Source: Helicobacter bilis (GTDB taxonomy: Bacteria > Campylobacterota > Campylobacteria > Campylobacterales > Helicobacteraceae). Taken from it: a stretch of 60,909 nt of DNA. The number at the start of each line of letters is the position of its first letter. Position 1 is the first letter of the stretch. Shown here piece by piece: positions 27,090-35,667 of this stretch. The position numbers were made by a program, and so were the translations under genes. Under the pieces are notes generated by a model. That model searched no databases and had not been told where the DNA came from. It was given only the letters and a program-made list of their open reading frames with translations. The stretch lies in the NCBI RefSeq assembly GCF_900198365.1, contig NZ_FZMS01000029.1, forward strand, positions 1 through 60,909. The letters are read 5' to 3'.

Positions 27090-29849
27090 TCACTTCTTAT
27101 CGCATGATATGATATCCCCATTATAGCCCATTTCACATGCTTTTAGATAATACTTTTGTGCAGTTCTAAAATCGCCTTCATTATAGATGATGCTGCCAAG
27201 ATTCGCACATGCTTCATTTGCAACTTTTGCTTCGTCGTTTGTATCAAGCGGACATGCAAGTTTGTAATAATCTTTTGCGTTAAATATACTTTTTTGCACC
27301 CCAAGCCCATTGGCATACATCTCTGCTAATCCAAGATAGCTTCTAGCTGAATGGTAGTTTTTTGCTGACTGCGATAACTTATAAATATCCATTGCCTTCT
27401 CATAGCTTTGTCTTACCCCAAAACCATTAGCATACATTTGGGCTAAATAAAAGTAGTCATTTGGTATATCTAAAGCATAAATGCGTTTATATGTATCAAA
27501 GGTTTTATTATACTCTTTTGCGTAAAAGTAGGCTTTTGCAAGTAAATCAAGAGCTATTGCATCATCTTTTGTTTGATATGGCTTTAACGCATGAATTGCT
27601 TTTTGATATTCACTTTCTTTTATCGCATCTTTAGCAAAATCAAGGCATATTGACTTTGCGTTTAAAGCCGTTTTTACAGGCTTAGAATCTTTTTCATCTT
27701 GCCCTTGTTCTTGTGTGCCAGAATAGCTAAATGTGCCTAAATCATTGCTAGAATCTTTTCTCTCTTGTGTTTTAGTTTTATTTTGTTTAGATATAGTATC
27801 TATATTCTTGCTATCTTGCATTTGATCAAGTGGCAGGGCGTTTAGATTCTTACACATTGACTCTTGCAATACAAAGTCTTTTTCAAATACTCCTTTTGTT
27901 TCATTGTAGAATCTTATACAAGCTTCTGCTACATTGCCTTTACATGCTTGTTTGTAAAGTAATAGACTAAGTGTTTTATCATTATCTTTTGCAAGTGGTT
28001 TTGTATTATTTGTGATTTCTATTTGTAGTGAATCTTTATTTGGCATGATAAGCATATTTTGATAGCTTGAATCTTTTTGTATTAATTCAAGCAAGGTGGC
28101 TAACTGATAGCATGAGTTTGCATTCTCTGCCTTACACTCTTGGGCTAAGTTTGGCAAAGTAAGCTTTTTCTTACATGCGTTTTGCAAGCCTAGACTACAT
28201 GCCCTCTTGTAATATTGCAATGCTTTTGCATAATTTACATGTGAGTTTTCTTTTGTTGTATGAGTGTGTTTATTTTGAAACTCAAATGTGCTATAAATAT
28301 TTGCAAGATTGTAGTAAATCTCATCATGTGGGGCTTCTTTATGCTCTAATAATTCTTCATAAATGCGTATAGAATCTTTTTCATTTATAGCTAAATATTC
28401 CCCGTTTATAGAGTGTTTAGCAAGTTGCATACAGCTAATTACAGAATCTTTACTTAAATTACACGCCTTTTCATACCACTTTAATGCACTCCGCATATCT
28501 TGCCTGTAATTCTCATGTAACACACCCAAACGCTCACAAGCAGCACTATTTTCATCGCTTATTTGACAAGCGTATTGATAGGCTTCAATGGCTTTTTCTA
28601 TATCTTGTTTTACATATTCACCCCTCTCATATCCAAGCCCTGCAAAATAGCAATGATTCCCTGCTTCTCCTTTTTTCATACTCCACGCACAAGCCCTTTG
28701 CATAAAGCCCAATGCTTTTTCTTTATTCTTTGCTACACGATCACCATTTTCATACATATTTGCTAACTCTGTGCATGATTCAATGATTCCACCTCTGCAA
28801 ATTCTTTGTAAAAGTTTCACATATCGTTTTACATCATTAAATGTAGGTAAATGTCGCAACTCATAACAACTAGTCATATCTCCGCTATCACATGCAAGGG
28901 AGAAAAACTCTGGTCGCACATTCTGCACACTAGAACACGCCCTCATATCATTATCCATAATACATTCTTTTGCATACTTGATATTAAAGATTGTATCATC
29001 ACACGCATTTGTATCAAGCTTGCAGGCTTTTTGTAAGAATCTTGCCGCTTTTACAAAGTCGCTTTTATCATCGTATGTATCGATATTATCGCTTATATAA
29101 AAGTCCTGTGTATAATAAAGGCTTATTTGATAACAAGCTATAGAATCTTTCTCATCGCATTTTCTATTCAGCTCACCTAAATCTTTTGCTATCTTTTCTC
29201 TATACTCTTTGTATGGATTGAGTAGTTTGCATGACTGCATATCACCTAGCATACACTCTTTTGTAGCAAAGTCTAAGGCTAGATTTACAAGTCGTTCTGC
29301 CTTTGGTCTATTTTGTGCTACACCGATACCATACTCATAGAAATAGCGTAAATATAAACACGCCCCTACATTAGAATCATAGCAAGTATGCTCTAGCATA
29401 TTTACCGCTCTTTCTTGATACTGCAAGGCTTTGCTTTGGTCTGGCTTTTCACGCATTAAGCTAACAATAGATTCTGTATCGGTAAAAAACTTCTTTGTTT
29501 CATTTGCGTAATTAGAATCTGGCAAGGGGATTTGTGTGGGTATTTTTTGTGCTTGTATATCTTTTTTTATCGCTTGTATTGCTGCATTTTCTCTCTCTTC
29601 ATAAATGCGTGAAAGCACAAGGCATGTTTGATAGTCTTTCTTACATGCACTATCCATAATATCAAGCAGTTTTGTTTTATAAAGGGTGATATTTTCTTTA
29701 TTATTTTCTTTTTTTGCTTGTTCTAGTAAGGCGAGACATGCTGGGCTAAAGTTATTTTTACATTCATCATTAAGCACCCCATTTTTCCCATAAGAAAAAC
29801 CAAATAACGCCATAAAAAATATTGCAATATACATAAAATTATTTCTCAT
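27090..29849 (-). CDS. Large secreted Sel1-repeat, cysteine-rich protein (Hcp-like)
   Basis: A 919-residue protein with a signal peptide (MRNNFMYIAIFFMALFGFSYG), then many Sel1/TPR-like helical hairpins of about 36-40 residues. Repeats show A-x-x-x-Y-x-x-A-C and G-x-G-V patterns such as YGIGVAQNRPKA, YENGDRVAKNKEKALGFMQRAC and YANGFGVRQSYEKAMDIY. Paired Cys about 8 residues apart (for example CKKDYQTC, CYDSNVGAC) suggest the disulfide-bridged helices of Helicobacter cysteine-rich proteins. One stretch (about residues 690-735) is Gln/Lys/Asp-rich and disordered. The start follows AAGGTGGCTTTA; a GTG three codons upstream is less likely. The gene lies 10 bases behind a second Sel1 gene. Confidence 0.78.
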   Translation of the reverse strand: MRNNFMYIAIFFMALFGFSYGKNGVLNDECKNNFSPACLALLEQAKKENNKENITLYKTKLLDIMDSACKKDYQTCLVLSRIYEERENAAIQAIKKDIQAQKIPTQIPLPDSNYANETKKFFTDTESIVSLMREKPDQSKALQYQERAVNMLEHTCYDSNVGACLYLRYFYEYGIGVAQNRPKAERLVNLALDFATKECMLGDMQSCKLLNPYKEYREKIAKDLGELNRKCDEKDSIACYQISLYYTQDFYISDNIDTYDDKSDFVKAARFLQKACKLDTNACDDTIFNIKYAKECIMDNDMRACSSVQNVRPEFFSLACDSGDMTSCYELRHLPTFNDVKRYVKLLQRICRGGIIESCTELANMYENGDRVAKNKEKALGFMQRACAWSMKKGEAGNHCYFAGLGYERGEYVKQDIEKAIEAYQYACQISDENSAACERLGVLHENYRQDMRSALKWYEKACNLSKDSVISCMQLAKHSINGEYLAINEKDSIRIYEELLEHKEAPHDEIYYNLANIYSTFEFQNKHTHTTKENSHVNYAKALQYYKRACSLGLQNACKKKLTLPNLAQECKAENANSCYQLATLLELIQKDSSYQNMLIMPNKDSLQIEITNNTKPLAKDNDKTLSLLLYKQACKGNVAEACIRFYNETKGVFEKDFVLQESMCKNLNALPLDQMQDSKNIDTISKQNKTKTQERKDSSNDLGTFSYSGTQEQGQDEKDSKPVKTALNAKSICLDFAKDAIKESEYQKAIHALKPYQTKDDAIALDLLAKAYFYAKEYNKTFDTYKRIYALDIPNDYFYLAQMYANGFGVRQSYEKAMDIYKLSQSAKNYHSARSYLGLAEMYANGLGVQKSIFNAKDYYKLACPLDTNDEAKVANEACANLGSIIYNEGDFRTAQKYYLKACEMGYNGDIISCDKK

Positions 29850-29859
29850 TAAAGCCACC

Positions 29860-30717
29860 TTAATTTAATATAGAATCAAGTATTTCATAGCGACAAAATT
29901 CACTATGTTTTTTACATGCAATGTGAAAATAGCTTTGTGCTTCTTCTTTATCTTTAGCAACGCCCAAGCCCCTTGCATATTTTATGCCAACTTCACCGCA
30001 CACTCTCATATCATCAGCATGTTCTTGTTTGGCTTTTTTACATGCGGCAAAATCTCTTTGAAACTCTACTGCAAGAAGTGCATTTGCGTTGCTATCAAAT
30101 TGTGCTTCAAATGCCTTTTTTCTAAAGCATTCCTTATCATTTTCAAGTTTGCAAATCTTATCTAGCGTATGGCTAATCTCTGCTTTTTTAGAATCTGTTA
30201 TATCACTTATCGCTTCTTTTAGTAATATATCACTTAGTTTTAGACAAGATTCCTTATGATCTAAATCGCAAGCCTGCTGATATAAAAGCACCATATATTC
30301 TTGCTTTGCATTCTCTTTTGTAAAATTGCTTAAAAGCAAACAAGATTCTACAACGCCATTATAACAAGCCTTTGTAAAATAGCTTTTTGCCCTAGTCATA
30401 TTTGGCAATACGCCATAACCCTCATAATACGCCCTGCCGACAAGCCCACATGAAGCATAATTTCTTTTAGCACATTGCTGATACCATGCTAAAAAGCTAC
30501 CTTGTATCGCAGTAAGTGGCTTTTGCGGCACAAAGATTTGTGTGCTTTGTGTTTCTGCATGAGCGATATGAAACATGCCATATACAAATAAGCCTAATAT
30601 AAATAATTTTGAGACAAACAACCTAGCTATAAAGCATTTAGCAAACAAATCCCTAAAGCCTTGCTTGTGAAATTGACTTTGATTACAACGCATAAATCTT
30701 GCTAAAAAGACTTCCAT
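29860..30717 (-). CDS. Secreted Sel1-repeat, cysteine-rich protein (Hcp-like)
   Basis: A 285-residue protein with an unusually long basic N-terminus (about 33 residues) before a hydrophobic segment and a signal cleavage site (AHA-ET near residue 54). The mature part has Sel1-like repeats: CAKRNYASCGLVGRAYYEGYGVLPNMTRAKSYF-type units with Cys pairs, and CGEVGIKYARGLGVAKDKEEAQSYF near the end. It is probably periplasmic or secreted, binding other proteins. AAAGGTGGTGTA precedes the ATG, matching the site of the following gene. An ATTATA on the plus strand (30751-30756) is a -10 box on its strand, so this is likely the first gene of the run to pabB. Confidence 0.75.
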   Translation of the reverse strand: MEVFLARFMRCNQSQFHKQGFRDLFAKCFIARLFVSKLFILGLFVYGMFHIAHAETQSTQIFVPQKPLTAIQGSFLAWYQQCAKRNYASCGLVGRAYYEGYGVLPNMTRAKSYFTKACYNGVVESCLLLSNFTKENAKQEYMVLLYQQACDLDHKESCLKLSDILLKEAISDITDSKKAEISHTLDKICKLENDKECFRKKAFEAQFDSNANALLAVEFQRDFAACKKAKQEHADDMRVCGEVGIKYARGLGVAKDKEEAQSYFHIACKKHSEFCRYEILDSILN

Positions 30718-30750
30718 TACACCACCTTTAAAAACCCAAAATAAGTCTGT

Positions 30751-30756
30751 ATTATA
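30751..30756 (-). promoter_or_regulatory. Likely -10 box of the Sel1-mqnA-pabB run
   Basis: TATAAT on the minus strand, 34 bases before the ATG of the first Sel1 gene. No -35 box is evident. Confidence 0.45.
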
Positions 30757-30948
30757 GCTAAAATCATTTCATTTTATAGTGCGTGAATAGTGTTTTGCTG
30801 AAATTTAGATAGGTTTTGTTTGTGTATCTGTATGCAAGTTTAAAAACTAATGCAAGAATCAAGAGAGATCCCAAACATTAAATCAATAAGTTACAAGCAA
30901 CAAAATCTAGCTTGTTATCACCTTAGATTCTATACCATACACAACACG

Positions 30949-31833
30949 CTATTTACAATATGTCCTATCATGTGTGTTGAGTTTATCTTTTGCGTGTGAT
31001 ATATCAGATTCTATTTGTGTTTTTAGGTCGCTAAGATTAAAAAACTTTCTATTATCACGCAGGTAGGCTACAAAAAAGATTGTAATTGCTTCATTATGCC
31101 TTGTGTTTATAGTTTCATTAATAATATGTGTTTCAATACAGAATCTCTCATCAGTGCTGAAGCGATTGCCAACAAATGATACTGCGTTATAAAGCATGCC
31201 ATTATAATAAGCAAAGGTCGCATATACCCCATGTTTTGGCACAAAATAAAGTGTATTTCTCATATTAATAGTAGGATAGAGTTCCTTGCTGCCTATACCC
31301 TGTCCCTTTATAATGCGTCCTTTAATATGATAGAATCGCTCAAGCATAGCGTTTGCATTGTGTATTTCGCCTTGTTTTAAAAGATCTTTAATAATGCTTG
31401 TATGCAATGGTATATTGAGATAAGTTTGTGGGGCTACAATCTTTATTTGGACTTCAGCTTTACCCATGAGTTTTAATAGTCCATATAAATCACTTGCATG
31501 GCTCATTCTATCCTTGCCAAAGTGAAAATCATAGCCTATGACAATACATTTTAAATGCGGCATAACCATAAAAAGTAATTGCAAAAACTGCATAGAATCC
31601 CATGTTTTAATACTCTCAAATCGGAGACGAAAAAAGGGGATATGCGTATATTTTGTCCGCTCTTTTGGCGGGGTTATAAAGGGGGGCTTGACTGAAGCAA
31701 TGCTTAGGGCACAGCCATTTGTCCCCACAAGTCCTAGTAGATATTTATGTGCTTTGTGCATACCATCAAATTTGCCAATAACTACGCGCTCATAAGGGAG
31801 TTTAGAATTGACAAAAGATAAAAAACTCTTCAT
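30949..31833 (-). CDS. ribF: Bifunctional riboflavin kinase/FAD synthetase
   Basis: A 294-residue enzyme converting riboflavin to FMN and FAD. The N-terminal adenylyltransferase has VVIGKFDGMHKAHKYLL (residues 16-32, the nucleotidyl transferase motif with altered second half) and VIGYDFHFGKDR. The C-terminal kinase domain has GRIIKGQGIGSKELYPTINM, where PTIN is the flavin kinase signature. AAGGAAGGTA precedes the ATG. It overlaps tlyA by 32 bases on the same strand. The same neighbours occur in H. pylori as I remember it. Confidence 0.88.
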   Translation of the reverse strand: MKSFLSFVNSKLPYERVVIGKFDGMHKAHKYLLGLVGTNGCALSIASVKPPFITPPKERTKYTHIPFFRLRFESIKTWDSMQFLQLLFMVMPHLKCIVIGYDFHFGKDRMSHASDLYGLLKLMGKAEVQIKIVAPQTYLNIPLHTSIIKDLLKQGEIHNANAMLERFYHIKGRIIKGQGIGSKELYPTINMRNTLYFVPKHGVYATFAYYNGMLYNAVSFVGNRFSTDERFCIETHIINETINTRHNEAITIFFVAYLRDNRKFFNLSDLKTQIESDISHAKDKLNTHDRTYCK

Positions 31834-32764
31834 TACCTTCCTTTCCTGCTAAGAGTGATTTTTCCACAAAGATATAAAGCGCGTTTTTAGCTTTTAGTAA
31901 TGCTAGAAAAGATTCTAAACGTGCTAAGATTATTTTTGTGTCTTTGATTACACCTTTTTTATTGCGTTTTGCTTGTATGCCGACTTCATATTGTGGTTTG
32001 TATAAAAGTAGCATGGTTTTTGAGAGATTAAGCAGGGATTCTAAAATATTCTCTAGCGAGATAAAGCTTACATCACATACTAAAAAATCAAATAGATTCT
32101 CTTTCAAGGCTCTATGTTTAGAATCTTTTATGCGTTCTAGAATCTTTTCTTTATAGATATGAAAATCTTGTGAAAAGATTCTAATATCTACATTTTCAAT
32201 AGACACAATCTCATCTCTCTTAGATAGGTTAGAATCAAGCTGCAAAGTCCCAATATCCTGTGCGACTATAAGCTTTGGCTTATATGTAAGTAGCACTTGG
32301 CTAAAGCCCCCAGCACTTGCCCCAACATCAAGGATAACAGAATCTTTTATGAGTAAAGGCAGTATTTCTTTTAGACTTGTTGTGATATAAGTTTTTAGGC
32401 TAGATTCCATATTGTGTTTTATAGAATCATGGGCTTTTTGCCATACAACTAAATCTTGCGTAAGATAGGATAGAAAGCTATTTTCTTTTGTTAAAAGCAG
32501 GGGGTTATAGAATACAGAATAATAGACACTAGATTCTGTATTATGTAGAAATCTTTGCAGTTTTAATGCTGCCCTACTACAAAAAATCTCACTTTCTATA
32601 AAAAAGTCCTGCTTTATATGTATAGAATCTGTATCATTGACATTAAATGCGGATTTTAAGATAATCTTGCCATTTACGCTAACTTGGGCTTGTTTTATAA
32701 GCTCGAGAGCTTTTTGCCTTGTGATATGCGTATATTTTTGTGTGATAAAGCAATCAAGCCGCAT
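31802..32764 (-). CDS. tlyA: TlyA-family rRNA ribose methyltransferase
   Basis: A 320-residue protein with an N-terminal S4 RNA-binding domain (MRLDCFITQKYTHITRQKALELIKQAQVSVNG) and an FtsJ-type methyltransferase domain: FCSRAALKLQRFL, the SAM motif ILDVGASAGGFSQVLL and the DVSFISL stretch. TlyA methylates 2'-hydroxyls in 16S and/or 23S rRNA and affects capreomycin sensitivity. It is longer than usual by an insertion of about 50 residues between the S4 domain and the SAM motif (about 75-125). The stop of the EI24 gene is 5 bases upstream, and ribF overlaps its end. Confidence 0.88.
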   Translation of the reverse strand: MRLDCFITQKYTHITRQKALELIKQAQVSVNGKIILKSAFNVNDTDSIHIKQDFFIESEIFCSRAALKLQRFLHNTESSVYYSVFYNPLLLTKENSFLSYLTQDLVVWQKAHDSIKHNMESSLKTYITTSLKEILPLLIKDSVILDVGASAGGFSQVLLTYKPKLIVAQDIGTLQLDSNLSKRDEIVSIENVDIRIFSQDFHIYKEKILERIKDSKHRALKENLFDFLVCDVSFISLENILESLLNLSKTMLLLYKPQYEVGIQAKRNKKGVIKDTKIILARLESFLALLKAKNALYIFVEKSLLAGKEGNEEFFIFCQF

Positions 32765-32769
32765 AGAAT

Positions 32770-33576
32770 CTACTCAACAATAACTGCATCTTCAATATAT
32801 GCGTTTGCTTCGTTGCTATGATTTTCACCATACCAAGAAAACATATAATGCGTTAATACAAGCATTTGCCATGTCGCAATAAAGCAATTTAGCACAGGTA
32901 TATAAAGCGGAATAAAGATAAAAATATTTATAGCAATAAGTGGCAGTCTATTTGTCTGTAAAAATAGCTTATAAGAATCTTTTGACATAATGCTAATGCC
33001 AATATCATGATTTAGATTCTTGCAATAAAACTGAAAATATACAAAAATGCCAAGTATTAAGCCAATAAAACCTAAACCGATAAATGAAAGCAAATAGCAC
33101 CCAAGTGAAAAGATGATAAATTTTAGCAAGGTTTTTAGAAGTAGCACAGAGCTTAAACGAAGAGATTCCATAAAGTTTGGTGCGTTTAGCCGTATATAAG
33201 GATAATAAGTCTTATGCACGAATTGCACTACAAGCGGGGCTAAAAACGCATTTATGATACTCATGCAAATACCTACTAAAACCACACCGCATAGCACTAA
33301 AGAGATAGTCGCAAAAAATATGAGTAGATAGTATGAGATTTTAGGCAAGATTCCTTCACTCAAAGCGTAATTAATCCAAATGCTAGGAAACTGATGCAAA
33401 AACCAATCAAAATGCGTAATACTTAAAGTAATCACAACTACCCATAGCAAAATAGAGCAACAAAATGGCAAAAAGCTTAAAAGCAATATGTATTTATACT
33501 GCAAACTATGCCATGCTTGTTTAAAGCATTGTGTGATTATAGTCCTTGCATAATTGGGCTTAATATTAATTTTCAT
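32770..33576 (-). CDS. EI24-domain (CysZ-like) membrane protein
   Basis: A 268-residue integral membrane protein with about five to six helices (roughly 25-55, 75-105, 140-165, 168-190, 215-245). The pattern FLAPLVVQFVHKTYYP after the second helix and the paired hydrophobic hairpins fit the EI24/CysZ family, which includes sulfate permeases; in Campylobacterota the substrate is not known. AAGGATAGCGTAG precedes the ATG. It is the first gene of a run EI24-tlyA-ribF with 5-base and overlapping junctions. Confidence 0.65.
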   Translation of the reverse strand: MKINIKPNYARTIITQCFKQAWHSLQYKYILLLSFLPFCCSILLWVVVITLSITHFDWFLHQFPSIWINYALSEGILPKISYYLLIFFATISLVLCGVVLVGICMSIINAFLAPLVVQFVHKTYYPYIRLNAPNFMESLRLSSVLLLKTLLKFIIFSLGCYLLSFIGLGFIGLILGIFVYFQFYCKNLNHDIGISIMSKDSYKLFLQTNRLPLIAINIFIFIPLYIPVLNCFIATWQMLVLTHYMFSWYGENHSNEANAYIEDAVIVE

Positions 33577-33642
33577 CTACGCTATCCTTATATCATTTAG
33601 AATCATTTAGCATGATGAAAGCTTTATGTATATATTCATATT

Positions 33643-33765
33643 TTAATCCTTTTTTATTGTTGCTTTTTTGTCTTTTTTGCTTCTATAAATCACATATAGC
33701 CCGGATACTACGGGCAAAAGTCCAACCATTGATAACATAATTAACGCTAAAGTTTCATGTTTCAT
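33643..33765 (-). CDS. 40-residue single-helix membrane protein
   Basis: ATG after an excellent AAAGGGG ribosome binding site opens a 40-codon frame, MKHETLALIMLSMVGLLPVV and onward, ending in a strongly basic tail (YRSKKDKKATIKKD). One membrane helix (about residues 6-27) with a cytoplasmic basic C-terminus by the positive-inside rule. I do not recognise it; it could be a small accessory subunit of a membrane complex. It begins 11 bases after the end of the preceding small frame, whose stop overlaps its ribosome binding site, so the two are coupled. Confidence 0.55.
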   Translation of the reverse strand: MKHETLALIMLSMVGLLPVVSGLYVIYRSKKDKKATIKKD

Positions 33766-33776
33766 AACTAACCCCT

Positions 33777-33987
33777 TTAATCTCTCAAATTTTCAGCAAT
33801 ATTAAAGAAAATAATACCAACAAAAATAAGACAAATAAACACAATCCCTATGCCATAATATAGTATATTCATTATTATTTGTGAAAAAATACCCAATTAA
33901 TCCAAGTTCTGCTACAAACAAAGCAGTAATAATGTTTTTGAGCAAATCTATAACAACCTTATAGTATTCCTTATCTCCATTCAACAT
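33777..33987 (-). pseudogene. Small two-helix membrane protein gene interrupted by a frameshift
   Basis: From the ATG at 33987 (after AAAGGATTTAAGC) the frame encodes MLNGDKEYYKVVIDLLKNII, a first helix and GYFFTNNN, then runs into an unlikely tail ending at 33802. In the neighbouring frame (33777-33872) a second helix and a sensible end (FNIAENLRD) are encoded. Losing one T from the T6 run just before FFT would join the two into a two-helix protein of about 70 residues, a layout I recall from small proteins in related genomes. It may be a true frameshift, slippage, or two overlapping genes (the second frame has its own ATG at 33872). Confidence 0.5.
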
Positions 33988-34056
33988 GCTTAAATCCTTT
34001 ATTATGTGTTTCAAATGTGATATTAGGGTATTTATAAGCAATTTACAATTAATCGC

Positions 34057-34062
34057 TATAAT
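34057..34062 (+). promoter_or_regulatory. Likely -10 box of the peptidyl-prolyl isomerase gene
   Basis: TATAAT 38 bases before the ATG at 34101, in an AT-rich region between divergent genes. Confidence 0.45.
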
Positions 34063-34100
34063 TATAGCTTATTTTTGACATTCTAAGTTTAGGAGTAGTG

Positions 34101-34940
34101 ATGAAAAGTTTTGTTTTAAAGCGTGTAGCACAAGTAGCAGCGATTTCTAGTCTTTGTCTTATGCCAATGGCGTTGAATGCAAAGGCTCTTGTTAATGTTG
34201 ATGGTATTGAGATTTCTGATTCTATTTTTTCAGCATTAAAACAGCAAAACCCAAGTTTTAATTATGACGCATTGCCTGAAGCACAAAAAAAGCAATTATT
34301 AGATGAAATCATTGATGGTGTAGTTACAGCGAATGCAGCAAAAAAAGAAGGGCTTGATAAAAGCGAAGAGTATAGAATGGCAAATTTACAAATGCTATCT
34401 GGCTTATGGCTCAAAAAGCAAGTTGATAGCCTTTCAAAAACGATTAATGTAAGCGTTGCGGAAGCACAAAAATATTACGATGCGAATCCAAAAATGTTTG
34501 TAACGCAAAACGCTGAGGTAAGACATATCCTAGTGCAAAAAGAACAAGAAGCAAAAAACATCATCGCAGAGATTAATAAGGTGCCAAAAGGAAATACTGA
34601 AAATAAGTTTGCCGAACTTGCAAAAAAACTCTCAATCGATCCGGGTTCAAAAGAAAATGGTGGTCTTATGAAATTACCTATCAATAGCCCAGCAATCGCA
34701 CCAGAATTCGCACAAGAAGTGCTAAAAATGGGTGCAGGAACTTATACAAAAAATCCTGTAAAAACTCGTTATGGTTATCACATAATCTATCTTAAAAAGC
34801 TTGATGAACCAGCAACACAATCTTTTGATTCTGTAAAAGGACAGCTTGTTGAGTTTTTAAAACAACAAAAAATGGAAGAAGTGCTAAAAGAAAAAGTGAA
34901 AAAAATGCGTGATAGTGCAAAAATTACTTATGGGAAATAG
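34101..34940 (+). CDS. Periplasmic peptidyl-prolyl cis-trans isomerase (PpiC/SurA type, PEB4/HP0175-like)
   Basis: A 279-residue exported chaperone-isomerase. A signal peptide (cleavage near ALNA-KA, residue 28) is followed by a SurA-like helical N-domain and a parvulin domain: EVRHILVQKEQEA, FAELAKKLSIDPGSKENGG and KTRYGYHIIYLKKL. It probably helps fold outer membrane proteins. The same layout and motifs occur in Campylobacter PEB4 (Cj0596) and H. pylori HP0175. AGGAG at five bases favours the ATG at 34101 over a GTG at 34098. It is transcribed alone; a possible terminator follows. Confidence 0.88.
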   Translation: MKSFVLKRVAQVAAISSLCLMPMALNAKALVNVDGIEISDSIFSALKQQNPSFNYDALPEAQKKQLLDEIIDGVVTANAAKKEGLDKSEEYRMANLQMLSGLWLKKQVDSLSKTINVSVAEAQKYYDANPKMFVTQNAEVRHILVQKEQEAKNIIAEINKVPKGNTENKFAELAKKLSIDPGSKENGGLMKLPINSPAIAPEFAQEVLKMGAGTYTKNPVKTRYGYHIIYLKKLDEPATQSFDSVKGQLVEFLKQQKMEEVLKEKVKKMRDSAKITYGK

Positions 34941-34988
34941 TATATACAAAGTTTTTAGACACATATAGCACAAACTCACAGAACAAAG

Positions 34989-35028
34989 ATAGAAAATCTA
35001 GCCAAGATTCTCAAGACTAGTTTTCTAT
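34989..35028 (+). terminator. Possible hairpin terminator after the peptidyl-prolyl isomerase gene
   Basis: ATAGAAAATCTAG pairs with CTAGTTTTCTAT (one bulged T) around a 15-base loop, 49 bases after the stop. The 3' arm holds TTTT, but no long T-run follows, so this is a weak candidate. Confidence 0.35.
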
Positions 35029-35202
35029 AGTTTGCCATGCGTAATAGATATAGTAGAATGTATTAGGTGTTTGTGTAATCACACAGAATCTTTTCCTATC
35101 AATTTTGCATTGTCTTATGTCTATATAACAAAGCAAGGTGTGTTTGACACAAGGGGCAAAGTGCTTTCAAAGGAGCTACTTTAAGAATCTAAAGGAGTTA
35201 TC

Positions 35203-35658
35203 ATGAGTAGTATTATCCGCAATAAAAAAGCATATCATGATTACTTTATATTAGAACAAATTGAAGCAGGGCTTGTATTAGCAGGGAGTGAAGTCAAATC
35301 CTTGCGTAATGGCAGGGCGAATCTTAAAGATAGCTTTGTGCGTATTATAAATAATGAAGCCTTTGTATTCGGTATGCACCTAACCTATCATCACACTACA
35401 AATCCCTATTTTAAACCCGATGAAAAGCGTCCAAGAAAGCTGCTTTTACATAAAAAGCAGATTGACAAACTCTTTGGGCAAGTCAGTCAAAAGGGTCTAT
35501 CCATCGTGCCATTGCAAGTGCATTTTAATAAAAAAGGCTATGCAAAAATGCTTATCGCACTTGCAAAGGGAAAAAAAGAATACGACAAAAGAGAGACAAT
35601 TAAAAGAAAAGAGCTAGATAGAGAAGCTAGAGCAAATATGAAAAATCATACATATTAA
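35203..35658 (+). CDS. smpB: SsrA-binding protein SmpB
   Basis: A 151-residue protein that delivers tmRNA to stalled ribosomes. NKKAYHDYFILEQIEAGLVLAGSEVKSLRNGRANLKDSF is the family core (N-terminal 50 residues), AKGKKEYDKRETIKRKELDREA is the basic C-terminal tail that threads the mRNA path. Length and motifs are standard. AAAGGAGTTATC precedes the ATG. exbB follows after 9 bases; smpB-exbB-exbD is the order I recall from H. pylori. The tmRNA gene itself is not in this window as far as I can see. Confidence 0.95.
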   Translation: MSSIIRNKKAYHDYFILEQIEAGLVLAGSEVKSLRNGRANLKDSFVRIINNEAFVFGMHLTYHHTTNPYFKPDEKRPRKLLLHKKQIDKLFGQVSQKGLSIVPLQVHFNKKGYAKMLIALAKGKKEYDKRETIKRKELDREARANMKNHTY

Positions 35659-35667
35659 AGGGTTATT

